The notes: generated by a model from the sequence alone, not told the origin. Positions 8,377-18,359 are shown, counted from the stretch's first letter. The stretch is DNA of 64,000 nucleotides from Caballeronia sp. TF1N1 (GCF_022878925.1 NZ_CP084628.1:682001-746000); one strand, 5' to 3'. A program made the numbers and translations.

Positions 8377-9381
8377 TCAATACTTCACGTACACGTCGGT
8401 GAGCAGGTCGGCCGCGGCCGGCAGTGGCGCGTCCTTCGCTTCCTGCACGGCGCGGTCGATCAGCGCGGCGACTTCGCGGTCGATGGCATCGAGTTCGCCG
8501 GGAGAGATCACGTCGGCTTGCGTCACGGCATGCGCGAACTTCTTCAGGCAATCCTTGTTCGAGCGGATATCGTCGAGTTCGCCGGGCGCGCGGTACGTCT
8601 GCGCATCGCCTTCGAAGTGGCCGTAGAAGCGGATCATCTTGCATTCGAGCAGCGCCGGGCCGCCGCCTTCACGCGCTCGGCGGATCACTTCGCCCGCTGC
8701 TTCGTGCACCGCGAAGAAGTCGGTGCCATCCACCGTCACGCCGGGAATGCCGAAGCCCGCCGCGCGATCCACGTAGCTATCCACCGCCGTGCCGTAATCG
8801 CGCGCGGTCGATTCCGCGTAGCCGTTGTTCTCGATCACGAAGATCACCGGCAGATTCCACACCGCCGCGAGATTCAGGCTTTCGAGAAAGGTGCCCTGGT
8901 TCGACGCGCCATCGCCCGCGAAGGTGATGCCCACTTCGCCCTTGCCGCGAAACTTCGCCGCGAGCGCCGCGCCGCAGATCAATGGCGCGCCCGCACCGAG
9001 AATGCCGTTCGCGCCCATCATCCCTTTGGACAGGTCGGCGATATGCATGGAGCCGCCCTTGCCGTTGCACGAGCCGCCCTTTCTGCCGTAGATCTCTTTC
9101 ATCATGGCGACGGGATCGACGCCTTTCGCGATGCAGTGCCCATGTCCGCGATGCGTGCTCGCAATGCGGTCGCCGTCGTTCAGGTGATGCATGATGCCGA
9201 CGCCCGCCGCCTCTTCGCCCGCATAGAGATGGACGAAACCGGGGATGTCGCCGCGACCGAAATCGACGTGCAGACGCTCTTCGAAATCGCGGATCGTGCG
9301 CATCTTGCGGTAGACACTCAGCAGTTCTTCTTTCGATAACGGCAAGCCTCCCGCATGCTGCGGGGTTTGCGACGATGTCAT
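8377..9381 (-). CDS. acoA: AcoA, acetoin dehydrogenase E1 alpha subunit
   Basis: 334 aa. The thiamine-diphosphate motif GDGASNQGTFLESLNLA...VIENN (GDG...NN) is intact, and the RGHGHCIAKG and GRKGGSCNGKGGSMHI segments are characteristic of acetoin-type E1 alpha. ATG 9381 is preceded by an excellent AAGGAGACAGAC ribosome site; upstream in-frame codons lack family similarity. It catalyses acetoin cleavage together with AcoB. It lies 20 bases downstream of acoX and is expressed with it, probably from the sigma-54 promoter at 10541-10557. Confidence 0.95.
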   Translation of the reverse strand: MTSSQTPQHAGGLPLSKEELLSVYRKMRTIRDFEERLHVDFGRGDIPGFVHLYAGEEAAGVGIMHHLNDGDRIASTHRGHGHCIAKGVDPVAMMKEIYGRKGGSCNGKGGSMHIADLSKGMMGANGILGAGAPLICGAALAAKFRGKGEVGITFAGDGASNQGTFLESLNLAAVWNLPVIFVIENNGYAESTARDYGTAVDSYVDRAAGFGIPGVTVDGTDFFAVHEAAGEVIRRAREGGGPALLECKMIRFYGHFEGDAQTYRAPGELDDIRSNKDCLKKFAHAVTQADVISPGELDAIDREVAALIDRAVQEAKDAPLPAAADLLTDVYVKY

Positions 9382-9401
9382 GTCTGTCTCCTTCGATCGG
9401 G

Positions 9402-10466
9402 TTAAACGACGGTGCTGGCAGTGTTGCCGGATAAGCGCATGAGTCCGGCGCGCGCGGCATAGCGCATGCACGCGGCGACATCGATGCTGCGAAACGCGTT
9501 CTCACGCAAGGTGATGGTCACTTCGTCGCCGGGGCCGAAAGCAAGCTCGCGCTCGCCGTCCAGCGCGACGATGCCCGCGCGCTGCTTGACGTGTTGCGGC
9601 ACACCGTCGGCCAGGCGCTGCCAGCTTGCGATCGGCACGCGCTCCATCAAGCCCGGCGCAATGGGCGCGCAAAGTTCGAATTCGCCCTTGCCCGTTGCGG
9701 CCAGTTCGACGGCGAGGCCGCCCGGCTCGTGACGGCCGATTGGTTCGAGCAAGCCCGCGATGGCCGACATGCCGATGGCCTGCGGATCGGCATAAGACAC
9801 GTAGACGGCCGCGAGCGTGTCGATCTTCCAGAGCGCGCGTGCGCCGACGAATTTTTCGTGCGAGATGACGGCATCGACGAGCGCGATGTCATGGCGCACG
9901 GCGCCGTTCTGATCGCGTATGTCGATGTCGAGGCGCTTGTTCGACATGAGCGCCTGCGCAGCCGGAATGCGGCCGGTGGCATAAAGACCCGTGGCAAGCC
10001 CGGAGATGGTCGGCTCGCGCATTTCCGGGTAGGCGTTGTTCGTGCCCGTCGATAAGCCCGCGAGCGGCACCGCGCCGCACTCGCGCACCACCGCGCGATG
10101 CGTGCCGTCGCCGCCCAGCACGATGAGCGCCGCCGCGCCCGCGTCCTGCATCATGCGCGCCGCGCGAAAGGTGTCGTCGACCCGCGCGGTCACGGGCATA
10201 TCGAGGAATTCGACGCTCGCGAGATCCGCGTCGTGCCCGTGCTTGCGCGCGAGATGACGCGCGAGCATGACCTTGAGCCCTTCGCGATCCGGCATCATCA
10301 GGACGCGCTCGACGCCGCACGCCGCAAGCGACGACAAGAGCCGCAGCACGATATTCACGCGATCCGCGAGTTGCAGGCTGTTCGCGTTGGCGATCACGCG
10401 CCGGATGTCGCGCGCCGAAACCGGATTGGCGATGATGCCGACGAGCGGCTCGACGCTGTCACGCAT
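9402..10466 (-). CDS. acoX: AcoX, ATP-NAD kinase-like protein of the acetoin operon
   Basis: 354 aa. It has the NAD-kinase family signature LGGDGTHRAV and the downstream STGTNNAYP loop, after an N-terminal VGIIANPVSARDIRRV segment. AcoX is found at the head of many acoXABC operons; its biochemical role in acetoin breakdown is unsettled, and it is not required in all systems. The ATG at 10466 has a GGAGACACC ribosome site. It is first in the operon, with a 226-base leader that carries a sigma-54 promoter and two palindromes. Confidence 0.92.
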   Translation of the reverse strand: MRDSVEPLVGIIANPVSARDIRRVIANANSLQLADRVNIVLRLLSSLAACGVERVLMMPDREGLKVMLARHLARKHGHDADLASVEFLDMPVTARVDDTFRAARMMQDAGAAALIVLGGDGTHRAVVRECGAVPLAGLSTGTNNAYPEMREPTISGLATGLYATGRIPAAQALMSNKRLDIDIRDQNGAVRHDIALVDAVISHEKFVGARALWKIDTLAAVYVSYADPQAIGMSAIAGLLEPIGRHEPGGLAVELAATGKGEFELCAPIAPGLMERVPIASWQRLADGVPQHVKQRAGIVALDGERELAFGPGDEVTITLRENAFRSIDVAACMRYAARAGLMRLSGNTASTVV

Positions 10467-10540
10467 GCTGGTGTCTCCGTTGGCCCTGGCCGAAAGAAAG
10501 ACGCTTCGTCGGGCGTTGGAACGGTTGTGAGGCGAGTAAA

Positions 10541-10557
10541 GGCAAGCGCTATGCCAA
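10541..10557 (-). promoter_or_regulatory. Sigma-54 (-24/-12) promoter of acoXABC
   Basis: Read on the minus strand the site is TTGGCATAGCGCTTGCC: GG and GC doublets exactly 10 bases apart, close to consensus TGGCAC N5 TTGCA. It lies 75 bases before the acoX start, pointing into it, and upstream sits acoR, an enhancer-binding activator. This is the expected control layout for acetoin operons. Confidence 0.8.
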
Positions 10558-10607
10558 TTGGAATAGCGAGGGATTACCCGGAAATAACGGGTGTTTTACG
10601 AGAGGTA

Positions 10608-10644
10608 GTGCACGTTGCACGCGTGCCGCCGTGACAGGTGTCAC
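10608..10644. promoter_or_regulatory. Candidate AcoR upstream activating sites (two palindromes)
   Basis: Two perfect inverted repeats lie 50-100 bases upstream of the sigma-54 promoter: GTGCA CGT TGCAC at 10608-10620 and GTGACA GG TGTCAC at 10631-10644. A further half-site, GGTGTCTCA, follows at 10652. Position and symmetry fit enhancer sites for AcoR; the AcoR consensus for this genus was not checked. Confidence 0.5.
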
Positions 10645-10692
10645 AGCGGCAGGTGTCTCATGGAGTACAGGCGTATCGCGAAATGCGGATGC

Positions 10693-12696
10693 TCAACGTT
10701 CGCCCGCGTCACGCTGATTCGGCGAACGAATGCCATAGCGCGCCATGCGCCGATACAGCGTCATGCGGCTCACGCCGATCTGCCGCGCCACGGCGCTCAG
10801 ATTCCAGCTCGCCGCGCGCAGATACTGCATCAGCAACATGCCCTCGGGCGGCAGGCGATGTGTATCGAACGCTTCGTCGGCCACATGTGCATGCGGCGGT
10901 TGCGGCGCTGCGTCGCGCGCGGTGGATTCGACAAATCCATCCGGAAGATCGTCGACCTCGATCACGCCATCCGCGCACACCGCGCGCGCGTAGCGCAGCA
11001 CGTTGTTGAGCTCGCGCAAATTTCCCGGCCACTCATGCCGATGCAAACAAACCCGCGCCGCCGGCGACAACGCGACGGGACCATGCGCGGTATCGGCATC
11101 GAGGAACTTGCGGATCAGCCAGTCGAGATCGGATCGTTCGCGCAGCGGCGGCAACGCGAAGCGCGCGCCGTTCAGACGGTAGTACAGGTCTTCGCGAAAA
11201 CGGCCGTCCTGCATCAGCGCGTCGAGCGAATGATGCGTCGCGGAAATCACGCGCACATCCACGGAAACCGGACGCGACGCGCCTATCGACAGAACTTCGC
11301 CTTCGGCCAGCACGCGCAAGAGACGGGATTGCAACTCACGCGGCATGTCGCCGATTTCATCGAGGAAAAGCGTGCCGCCATCGGCTTCCTGAATCAGGCC
11401 GCGTTTTGCTTTTGGACCCGCGCCGGAAAAACTGTTCGGCAGATGCCCGAACAATTCGCTTTCGATGAGCGTCTCCGGTATCGCCGCGCAGTTCACCGCG
11501 ACGAACGGACCCGCGCTCCGCGCACTCGCGCGATGCAGCGCCTTCGCGAAGAATTCCTTGCCGCTGCCGGTTTCGCCGTTCACGAGCAGATTGATCGGCG
11601 AATCGACGAGTTTGGCGGCGCGTTCGAGTTGCCGCGCAAGCGCGGAATCGCCGCCGCCGAGGGCCGCCAGCGGCGCGGGAATGCCGGGCGCGCCTGCGGA
11701 TTTTTCTTGCGTCGATGGCGCGAAACATGGCGCGGGCGGCATCACGCTCAGATAAAGCAGCGCGCCGCTGCGCGCAAGCGGCAGCGCGCGCAGTTCGCTC
11801 GGCCGCGAATAGACGAAACGGCTCAAATCTTCCAGACGCGCTTCGAAGAGCGCATCGAAACGCATGCCGAGAATCGACGCCGCCGTTTCTCCCGGCGCGA
11901 TAGGCTTCCCGATCTCGGCCGCCAGCATTTCGTGCGCGCGCCGGTTATGTCCGACGATGCGCCCGCCCTCATCGAGCGCGATCAGATATTCAGGATCGAC
12001 ATCGACGAATTCGGGCGATGTGTTGAGCTTGAGAATCCAGTCCTGCCGATGCGTGCGCAGAAAAATCGCGTTCTCGATATGCCGCACGTAGATTCGCACG
12101 AGTTGCAGCGCGAGGTTCTGGCTGTCGCGCGCTTGCGGTGAAGTCAGCGCGGAGATGTCGAGGATCGCGGTGAGCGCGCCGCGCGAATCGAAGAGCGGCG
12201 CGGCCGTGCAAGTGAGCGGAATATGCGTGGCGTCGAAGTGATCGATCTGATGCACGGTCAGTGCCTGCCCCGTCGCGAGCGCAGTGCCGACCGCACACGT
12301 GCCCGCGCCGTCCTCGCTCCATTCCGCGCCGAGATAGAGCCCGGCGCGACGCAAGGCCGTATCGGTGTTGGCGTCGCCAATGTAATCGACCGTCACGCCG
12401 AGCGCGTCCGTCAGCAGCACGACGTAACCCATCCCCGCGACCTGCTCGTGAAGTGTTTCCAGTCCATGTCGAGCGATGCGCGCGAAATCGTCGATCCGTT
12501 GCTGATGCTCGCGCAAGCGCGTCTGCGTCAGGATGCGCGCTTCCTGCATGCGCGACGGATCGAGCCCGTATTGATGAACGCAACGACGCCATGAAGTCTG
12601 AATGATGCTTTCTTGCGTGCGCGCAGGGGCCAGAATCTGCGCGCGCGTCGTCGCCGCGACGACTGCCTCGATGTGCTCGCGTTGCCGCATGTCCAT
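10693..12696 (-). CDS. acoR: AcoR, sigma-54-dependent activator of acetoin catabolism
   Basis: 667 aa from ATG 12696, which has an AGGAGAG ribosome site; the upstream open frame is rejected. Order of domains: N-terminal AcoR-type sensory region with a GAF-like part (about 60-190) and a PAS-like part (about 200-300), AAA+ domain with Walker A GETGSGKE and Walker [12 protein letters not shown], and a C-terminal Fis-type helix-turn-helix ([15 protein letters not shown]). It should bind enhancer sites upstream of acoX and activate sigma-54 RNA polymerase when acetoin or acetaldehyde is sensed. The loop contacting sigma-54, normally GAFTGA, reads NSFSGA here, keeping the Phe and a hydroxyl residue at the Thr position. 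Confidence 0.92.
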   Translation of the reverse strand: MDMRQREHIEAVVAATTRAQILAPARTQESIIQTSWRRCVHQYGLDPSRMQEARILTQTRLREHQQRIDDFARIARHGLETLHEQVAGMGYVVLLTDALGVTVDYIGDANTDTALRRAGLYLGAEWSEDGAGTCAVGTALATGQALTVHQIDHFDATHIPLTCTAAPLFDSRGALTAILDISALTSPQARDSQNLALQLVRIYVRHIENAIFLRTHRQDWILKLNTSPEFVDVDPEYLIALDEGGRIVGHNRRAHEMLAAEIGKPIAPGETAASILGMRFDALFEARLEDLSRFVYSRPSELRALPLARSGALLYLSVMPPAPCFAPSTQEKSAGAPGIPAPLAALGGGDSALARQLERAAKLVDSPINLLVNGETGSGKEFFAKALHRASARSAGPFVAVNCAAIPETLIESELFGHLPNSFSGAGPKAKRGLIQEADGGTLFLDEIGDMPRELQSRLLRVLAEGEVLSIGASRPVSVDVRVISATHHSLDALMQDGRFREDLYYRLNGARFALPPLRERSDLDWLIRKFLDADTAHGPVALSPAARVCLHRHEWPGNLRELNNVLRYARAVCADGVIEVDDLPDGFVESTARDAAPQPPHAHVADEAFDTHRLPPEGMLLMQYLRAASWNLSAVARQIGVSRMTLYRRMARYGIRSPNQRDAGER

Positions 12697-12893
12697 GCGT
12701 GCTCTCCTGGGTGTCTCGTGCCCGGACGCTCGTTGGTTGGCGTCTTTGTCGCTCGCGCACGGTCGTGCGACCGCGGGTAAACCGCTCCGCGCGCGGCGTC
12801 GTTCAGGCCATATGATGCTCGAATCGGCAGGACGCGTCATGCGGCGCACTGGTTGCGCCGCAGCAATCAACGTGGAAAAACAGGAGACGAGCG

Positions 12894-13124
12894 ATGGCAA
12901 AAATCGCCTACGAAGACTTCGAGCGGCAAGTCGTGCAGCATCACCTGATCAAAGGCAACGTGTATGAGAACGGCGCGACGCTGGTCGAGCGCGCGAACCG
13001 GTGGATCGAGGAAAACGGTGTGGATGTACTGAACGTCGAGAGCCTCTCGACGTTCGGCGCGGGCGACGATACCAGCGTCAGCCATTGGTACTCGGGCATT
13101 CGCGTCTGGTATCGCACCACATGA
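12894..13124 (+). CDS. Small conserved-looking cytoplasmic protein, function unknown
   Basis: 76 aa, starting MAKIAYEDFERQVVQHHLIK with an AGGAGACGAGCG ribosome site. No signal peptide, membrane segment or known motif. The mixture of charged and aromatic residues and the clean ribosome site argue for a real gene. It is divergent from acoR (197-base gap) and converges on the SDR gene, 18 bases away. No function is proposed. Confidence 0.7.
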   Translation: MAKIAYEDFERQVVQHHLIKGNVYENGATLVERANRWIEENGVDVLNVESLSTFGAGDDTSVSHWYSGIRVWYRTT

Positions 13125-13142
13125 AAGGCGCGTTCGACTGAA

Positions 13143-13910
13143 TCAGCCGCGACCGACGAACGGCATCTTGGTCGCCATCACGGTATGGAACAGTACGTTG
13201 GCTTCGAGCGGCAGATTCGCCATGTAAAGCACCGACTGGCCGACAATCTTCACGTCCATCATCGGTTCGATGGCGGTCTCGCCGTTCGCCTGCGGCACGC
13301 CGCGGGACATGCGCTCGGACAGATCCGTCAGTGCGTTGCCGACGTCCACTTGACCGACCGCGATGTCGTACTTGCGGCCATCGAGCGATGCGGATTTCGT
13401 CAGTCCACCGACCGCGTGCTTGGTCGCCGTGTAGGCGGCCGAATTCGGACGCGGCGCGCTCGCCGAAATGGAACCGTTATTGATGATGCGGCCGCCTCGC
13501 GGTGTTTGTGCGCGCATCGTCCGGAACGCCTGTTGCAGGCAATAGAACATGCCGTTCAGATTGACGTTCACCACGCCTTGCCATTGCTCGGGCGTCCATT
13601 CCTCGAACGGTCCCGGCGGATTGCTCACGCCCGCGTTGTTGAACAGCAAATCGACGCGTCCGAAGCGCTCGACTGCCGCCGCAAAGAGCTTTTCGACCGA
13701 TTGCGGATCGGAGACGTCCGTTGGAACGGCAAGCGCGCGTTCGCTTGCGTCGGCTTCGCCGATGACCGCTTCGAGCGGCGCCGCGCGTCGGCCCGCGAGC
13801 ACGACCGACCAGCCGTCGCCGAGTAGAGCAAGCGCCGCCGCACGGCCGATGCCGCTCCCCGCTCCGGTGACGATGGCAATGCGCTTCTGCTGATTCACTG
13901 CGTCGGACAT
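13143..13910 (-). CDS. Short-chain dehydrogenase/reductase (SDR)
   Basis: 255 aa classical SDR. The Rossmann motif TGAGSGIG lies at residues 15-22, NNAG follows near residue 90, and the catalytic Ser and YTATK (Tyr and Lys of YxxxK) are in the [20 protein letters not shown] region. ATG 13910 is preceded by AGGAGAACGCC. Substrate cannot be read from sequence; the C-terminal [16 protein letters not shown] segment is shared with a common beta-proteobacterial SDR subgroup of unknown substrate. No neighbouring pathway genes help. Confidence 0.88.
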   Translation of the reverse strand: MSDAVNQQKRIAIVTGAGSGIGRAAALALLGDGWSVVLAGRRAAPLEAVIGEADASERALAVPTDVSDPQSVEKLFAAAVERFGRVDLLFNNAGVSNPPGPFEEWTPEQWQGVVNVNLNGMFYCLQQAFRTMRAQTPRGGRIINNGSISASAPRPNSAAYTATKHAVGGLTKSASLDGRKYDIAVGQVDVGNALTDLSERMSRGVPQANGETAIEPMMDVKIVGQSVLYMANLPLEANVLFHTVMATKMPFVGRG

Positions 13911-14032
13911 GTCGGCGTTCTCCTGTTGTGGTGCGCGCGCACCCTTGTGAGTGCATCGCGCGATTGGAAGAACATTATCGACGAATGCGGAGACAAGCGC
14001 GGCGCTTTTCAGCGAGCGCTTTCAAAGACGTT

Positions 14033-14530
14033 TCAACGATTACTCGATGCTTCCGTCGCCACCGTGCGCGCGGTGTTGCGCATGTTGCTGCCATCGCAGA
14101 AGACGACGGTCATCATCATCGGCACGACTTCATGGACGATTGCGTTGCTGCCGGACTCGCGCACGCGATCCTCGACCGTATCTTTCGCGCCGAGCACGAC
14201 TACGCCGTAAGCCGAGTCGTTGATCGGACGACCGTTGCCCTGCTTGAACATGGCATCGCCCTGTTCGTAGCCGAGCACGGCATATACGCGAAACCCGTAG
14301 GCCGTGAGTTCGCTGCCTTGAGTCGGCTTGAACGCGTTGACCGAGTTGGCTTCGACGCGCATCGGCGCAGCGTCGATCGAGCGGTCGTCGCGCAGTGGCG
14401 CGATGAAGCGATGCGCGCTGGATTGGCAGTCGAGCTGGCTTTCGAGCGGACGGGCAGTCGAGAGGCCGGGTATCAGCGTGCCGGCGAGAGCGGCAAGGAC
14501 GGTAAGCGTCGCGAAAGGGACGGTTTTCAT
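14033..14530 (-). CDS. Exported hypothetical protein
   Basis: 165 aa with a signal peptide (MKTVPFATLTVLAALAGTL, likely cleaved near LSTARP). The mature part contains two Cys (DCQSS near residue 35 and VFCDGS near 148), possibly a disulfide pair, and a GFRVYAVLGYEQGDAMFK segment. No family was recognised. It stands alone between the SDR gene (same strand) and a long intergenic region. The ribosome site before ATG 14530 is weak. Confidence 0.65.
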   Translation of the reverse strand: MKTVPFATLTVLAALAGTLIPGLSTARPLESQLDCQSSAHRFIAPLRDDRSIDAAPMRVEANSVNAFKPTQGSELTAYGFRVYAVLGYEQGDAMFKQGNGRPINDSAYGVVVLGAKDTVEDRVRESGSNAIVHEVVPMMMTVVFCDGSNMRNTARTVATEASSNR

Positions 14531-14930
14531 GGCAGCAGCAATTCAACGGTTGGTTGATCGACACGACATGGACTACGTTTTGTGTAATGCAATAAGCAAG
14601 CCAAATTCTTAGCTTGTCTTTGTTTGCGGCTGCCTGGGGCGGTAAATCGTGACGGTGGTTTGCGCTAACTGCTTGTCTTCGCTGTGGTTTTTACAATTGC
14701 GCGTGTAGTTGATCGTGCGGTTTTGTAGGCGCGATCGAATTGCTTCGATACCCGAGGTGTTTGAGTTTGGACGACAAAGTTGCATGTGCAACGACAGTCG
14801 GCCCGAGTGCGCGTCGGCGAAACAACGGGGCCTTTGGATAGAATTAATCGCAAGCGCCCAGGCCAGCTAATGATGCGAGCTGTCGATTACCATCGGCTAT
14901 ATTGAGCAATTCTTTTCTTCTGGAACCAGC
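14531..14930. other. Intergenic region with two small palindromes
   Basis: A 400-base stretch with lower GC than its surroundings and no convincing gene. It contains the inverted repeats ATCGAA TTGC TTCGAT (14734-14749) and GTTGCA TG TGCAAC (14780-14793), possible operators for the GST gene that starts at 14931. Confidence 0.5.
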
Positions 14931-15635
14931 ATGACTTCTTTAGTCGATTTTCCGATCACCCAGAAGTGGCCAGCACAACACCCCGAACGCATTCAGCTTT
15001 ACTCGCTACCGACGCCCAATGGCGTGAAGGTGTCGATCATGCTGGAAGAGACAGGGCTGCTTTACGAGCCGCATCTCGTGCGATTCGATACCAGCGATCA
15101 AATGTCGCCCGAATTCCTGTCGCTGAATCCGAACAATAAGATTCCTGCGATCATCGATCCGAACGGTCCGAACGGCCAACCGCTGCCGCTTTTCGAATCC
15201 GGGGCGATTCTGCTTTATCTCGCCGATAAAAGCGGCCAATTCGTTCCGGCAGACCCGGCGCAACGCTACGAAGCCATTCAATGGCTGATGTTCCAGATGG
15301 GCGGTGTCGGCCCAATGTTCGGTCAGGTCGGATTCTTCAATAAATTTGCCGGCAAGGAATACGAGGACAAGCGTCCGCGCGATCGCTACGTCGCCGAAGC
15401 GAAGCGCCTGCTCGCAGTCCTCGACAAACACCTCGCCGGCCGCGACTGGATTTCGGGGAATGAGTACAGCATCGCCGATATCGCGACGTTTCCGTGGTTT
15501 CGCAATCTAGTCGGATTTTATGAAGCACGCGATCTCGTCGGTTTCGACGATTTTGCGAACGTAAAGCGCGTGCTCGATGTGTTCCTCGCGCGCCCGGCGG
15601 TTCAACGTGGACTAGAGATTCCGAAGCGCGTGTGA
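14931..15635 (+). CDS. Glutathione S-transferase, YfcG/nu-class
   Basis: 234 aa. It follows E. coli YfcG closely: APTPNG-like LPTPNGVKVSIMLEE, PEFL...NPNNKIPAI, LFESGAILLYLA, QWLMFQMGGVGPMFGQ and YSIADIA..PW. Nu-class enzymes bind two glutathiones and act as disulfide-bond reductases or peroxidases; the Thr-Pro-Asn (TPNG) loop near the N-terminus is the nu-class active-site signature. It has a ribosome site (TTCTGGAACC) of moderate quality. The neighbours are unrelated, so its stress role is inferred from the family alone. Confidence 0.9.
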   Translation: MTSLVDFPITQKWPAQHPERIQLYSLPTPNGVKVSIMLEETGLLYEPHLVRFDTSDQMSPEFLSLNPNNKIPAIIDPNGPNGQPLPLFESGAILLYLADKSGQFVPADPAQRYEAIQWLMFQMGGVGPMFGQVGFFNKFAGKEYEDKRPRDRYVAEAKRLLAVLDKHLAGRDWISGNEYSIADIATFPWFRNLVGFYEARDLVGFDDFANVKRVLDVFLARPAVQRGLEIPKRV

Positions 15636-15843
15636 TCGTTGGATTTTTGCTTGATCAACCGTCGCTGACGATATTGCCGAAATCGTGCGGAAACAGTTAA
15701 GGGCGAACGCGCGCGCCAGCCGCAGCTTTTTGACACGTTAGACGCGTTCGCTGGGACAGGTCCACAATGTGGGGCATCGCGCGAAAATCAGACGTCGGGT
15801 TTAAAGCCTTTCGCATCAATAGTTTGCCCCGGCGTTGCTCAGG

Positions 15844-15878
15844 ATATCCACAAGCTTGTCCAGTGCGGCTGTGGATAA
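15844..15878. promoter_or_regulatory. Pair of DnaA boxes
   Basis: A perfect DnaA box, TTATCCACA, is present on the minus strand at 15870-15878, and a one-mismatch box, ATATCCACA, on the plus strand at 15844-15852, 17 bases apart and facing each other. They lie in a gene-free 291-base region (15636-15926) about 3 kb from the rep/par genes. They may be DnaA titration or regulatory sites. Confidence 0.5.
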
Positions 15879-15926
15879 AAGCAAACCGCGCCTTTTCAAT
15901 GCAACCGTTTCGGGAGCCGGCAACCC

Positions 15927-16280
15927 ATGAATGTTATTTCCTGTTCCCAAACCGCGACGCGGCCCGGCCGCCGATTCGCCGTTGCCGTGTTTGCGTTGAT
16001 TTGCGTGGTCGCTCATGCGGAAACGCAGTGTCCGGGTTACGTCGAAACCGGCGCCGGCAGCGCGTTCGATCTCGCTGGCATCATCAAGGACACCGGGTCG
16101 CCGCAACTTGCACTGGATCGGGTGCGCAAAGCGGTATCGAAAATCGATGCGGGCGGCGGCTGCTCGATATTCGCCAACACTCGCGCGTGTGAGGAAACGC
16201 TTAACCTTGCGCATAAGGCAATCGACGCGTTGCAGACGTGTTCATCGACGTCGGCGCCGAAAGGCACATCGCACGGTTGA
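15927..16280 (+). CDS. Small exported protein, function unknown
   Basis: 117 aa with a signal peptide (RRFAVAVFALICVVAHAET, cleavage after AHA). The mature ~85 residues contain Cys at positions typical for two disulfides (TQCPGY, GGCSIF, RACEE, LQTCSS) and the helical segment ALDRVRKAVSKID. GGGAG precedes the ATG by about 10 bases. No family recognised. It converges on rpoD, and a bidirectional terminator lies between them. Confidence 0.65.
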   Translation: MNVISCSQTATRPGRRFAVAVFALICVVAHAETQCPGYVETGAGSAFDLAGIIKDTGSPQLALDRVRKAVSKIDAGGGCSIFANTRACEETLNLAHKAIDALQTCSSTSAPKGTSHG

Positions 16281-16288
16281 GAAAATCG

Positions 16289-16325
16289 CGGACGAAAAGA
16301 AAAGCGCCGCCAAAACTGGCGGCGC
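16289..16325 (-). terminator. Terminator of rpoD (possibly bidirectional)
   Basis: Stem GCGCCGCC (16304-16311) and GGCGGCGC (16318-16325) around a 6-base loop. The A-rich side at 16289-16303 gives TTTTCTTTTC on the minus strand, directly downstream of rpoD. Confidence 0.8.
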
Positions 16326-16355
16326 GTTTCGATGCCTCAACAGCCCTTAAAACGA

Positions 16356-18359
16356 TCAGCGATCCAGGAAAGGACGCAGCTTGTCCGCGCGGCTCGGATG
16401 CATGAGCTTGCGCATTGCCTTGCTTTCGATCTGGCGAATACGCTCGCGCGTCACATCGAACTGCTTGCCCAATTCTTCGAGCGTGTAGTCGGACGCCGTA
16501 TCGATACCAAAGCGCATGCGCAGAACTTTCGCTTCGCGCGGCGAAAGCGCGTTGAGCGCATCGTCGATTGCGGCGCGCATGTTCGCGTGCACGGCCGCAT
16601 CCGCCGGCGATGCCGCGCCTTGGTCCTCGATCATGTCACCGAGCGTCGCGTCGGCATCTTCACCGACCGGCGTTTCGAGCGACACAGGTTGCTTCGCAAT
16701 CTTCAGGATGCCGCGAATCTTCTCTTCCGGCATTTCCATGCGTTCCGCGAGCACCGACGGATGCGCTTCCTGTCCCGTCTGCTGCAGGATTTCACGCGAA
16801 ATGCGGTTCAGCTTGTTGATCGTTTCGATCATGTGAACCGGCACGCGAATCGTGCGCGCCTGATCGGCAAGCGAACGCGTCACCGCCTGACGAACCCACC
16901 AGGTTGCGTACGTCGAAAACTTCCAGCCACGACGATATTCGAACTTGTCCACTGCCTTCATCAAGCCGATATTGCCTTCCTGAATCAAGTCGAGAAACTG
17001 CATGCCGCGGTTGACGTACTTCTTCGCAATCGAAATCACAAGACGCAGATTTGCCTCGATCATTTCACGCTTGGCCTGACGCATCTTCAACTCGGCAGCC
17101 GTCATCTGACGATTGATCTGCTTGAGCTGCTTGAGCGGCAAGGCAACACGCGCTTCGATGTCGATGAGCTTTTGCTGTTCGGCCTGAATGGCCGGCAAAC
17201 TGCGCTCGAGCGACGCGCCGTATTGACGCGAAGCCGCCGCCGTGCGCGCCGTCCATTCGAGATCGGTCTCGTTGCCCGGGAACGATTCGACGAACTTGTC
17301 GCGCGGCATGCCGCAACGATCTACCGCGATTTGCAGCACGCGACGCTCGATCTCACGAACTTGCGCTACCTGCTGCTGGACGTCCGCGCACAAACGGTCG
17401 ATGGTCTTCGCCGTGAAGCGAATGGAACCGAGCTCGCGTTGAATCTCCGCGCGTGCCCGTTCGACGGCCTTCGAAGCCGCGGCGCCTGAACTCTTCGGAC
17501 TGCTTGCTTGCTCGGCAAGCTCGCTCACGCGCGCGAAAACTTCCAGGCAATCCGCTTTGAGTTGCTTCAAACGCGCTTCATTCGATGCAGCGGAATCGCC
17601 GCCTTCGAGGTCGTCTTCGGAGTCTTCATCGTCGCCGGATTCGTCGGTGTCCGTATCAATCTCGGACGTGTCTGATGTATCGGATGCCGAAATATCTTCT
17701 TCTACCGTATCGTCTTCCTTCAGACCGTCGACGAGTTCGTCGATTTTGATCTCGCCCGATTCGACTTGAGCCGCGTCCGCCAGAATGGTGGCGACCGTGG
17801 ACGGGCACGCGGCGATGGCCTGAATCATTTCATGCAAGCCATCTTCAATGCGCTTCGCAATGGCGATTTCGCCAGCGCGCGTCAACAGCTCGGTTGCGCC
17901 CATTTCACGCATATACATGCGAACGGGGTCCGTCGTGCGGCCGAACTCGGAATCGACGGTTTGCAGCGCGTTCTCGGCTTCTTCTTCCGACTGTTCATCG
18001 GCGACTACAGCAGGCGCGTTATCGCTCAAGAGCAGCGTTTCAGCATCGGGCGCTTGCTCATACACCGCGACGCCCATGTCGTTGAACGTGCTGACAATGG
18101 TTTCCATCGCCGCCGTTTGCGCGAAGTTGTCCGGCAAGTGGTCATTGATTTCGGCGTGGGTCAAATACCCCCGCTCCTTGCCCAACTGAATGAGCGCGCG
18201 CATTTGGCGCTGACGCTCCTCTTCCTGCTCCGCCGTCGTGGGGACGTCGGGCTGCATCGTGCCGGTCTGGCCCTTACCCTTCCCTGCCCGTCGACCCGCG
18301 GACCTGCGCGCCGGCGCGACAATATCCAGCTCCGAATCTTCCCGATCAAAACTTGCCAT
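16356..18359 (-). CDS. rpoD: RpoD-type primary sigma factor (sigma-70)
   Basis: 667 aa from ATG 18359, which has a GAGGAGAAAG ribosome site; in-frame codons upstream are rejected. Region 1.1 ([20 protein letters not shown]), the non-conserved region with a very acidic Asp/Ser/Thr run, region 2 ([32 protein letters not shown]), region 3 and region 4 ([32 protein letters not shown]) are complete. It would direct transcription from housekeeping promoters. Unlike the usual rpsU-dnaG-rpoD setting, it stands alone downstream of the rep gene, so it may be a second copy on a secondary replicon; whether another rpoD exists cannot be seen here. Confidence 0.95.
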   Translation of the reverse strand: MASFDREDSELDIVAPARRSAGRRAGKGKGQTGTMQPDVPTTAEQEEERQRQMRALIQLGKERGYLTHAEINDHLPDNFAQTAAMETIVSTFNDMGVAVYEQAPDAETLLLSDNAPAVVADEQSEEEAENALQTVDSEFGRTTDPVRMYMREMGATELLTRAGEIAIAKRIEDGLHEMIQAIAACPSTVATILADAAQVESGEIKIDELVDGLKEDDTVEEDISASDTSDTSEIDTDTDESGDDEDSEDDLEGGDSAASNEARLKQLKADCLEVFARVSELAEQASSPKSSGAAASKAVERARAEIQRELGSIRFTAKTIDRLCADVQQQVAQVREIERRVLQIAVDRCGMPRDKFVESFPGNETDLEWTARTAAASRQYGASLERSLPAIQAEQQKLIDIEARVALPLKQLKQINRQMTAAELKMRQAKREMIEANLRLVISIAKKYVNRGMQFLDLIQEGNIGLMKAVDKFEYRRGWKFSTYATWWVRQAVTRSLADQARTIRVPVHMIETINKLNRISREILQQTGQEAHPSVLAERMEMPEEKIRGILKIAKQPVSLETPVGEDADATLGDMIEDQGAASPADAAVHANMRAAIDDALNALSPREAKVLRMRFGIDTASDYTLEELGKQFDVTRERIRQIESKAMRKLMHPSRADKLRPFLDR

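Noticed and set aside
12697..12900. N-terminal extension of acoR
   Set aside because: ATG 12696 has an AGGAGAG site, and the extension has no similarity to AcoR proteins.
14609..14853. Small minus-strand frames (60 and 62 codons) upstream of the GST gene
   Set aside because: No ribosome site and overlapping frames; treated as non-coding.
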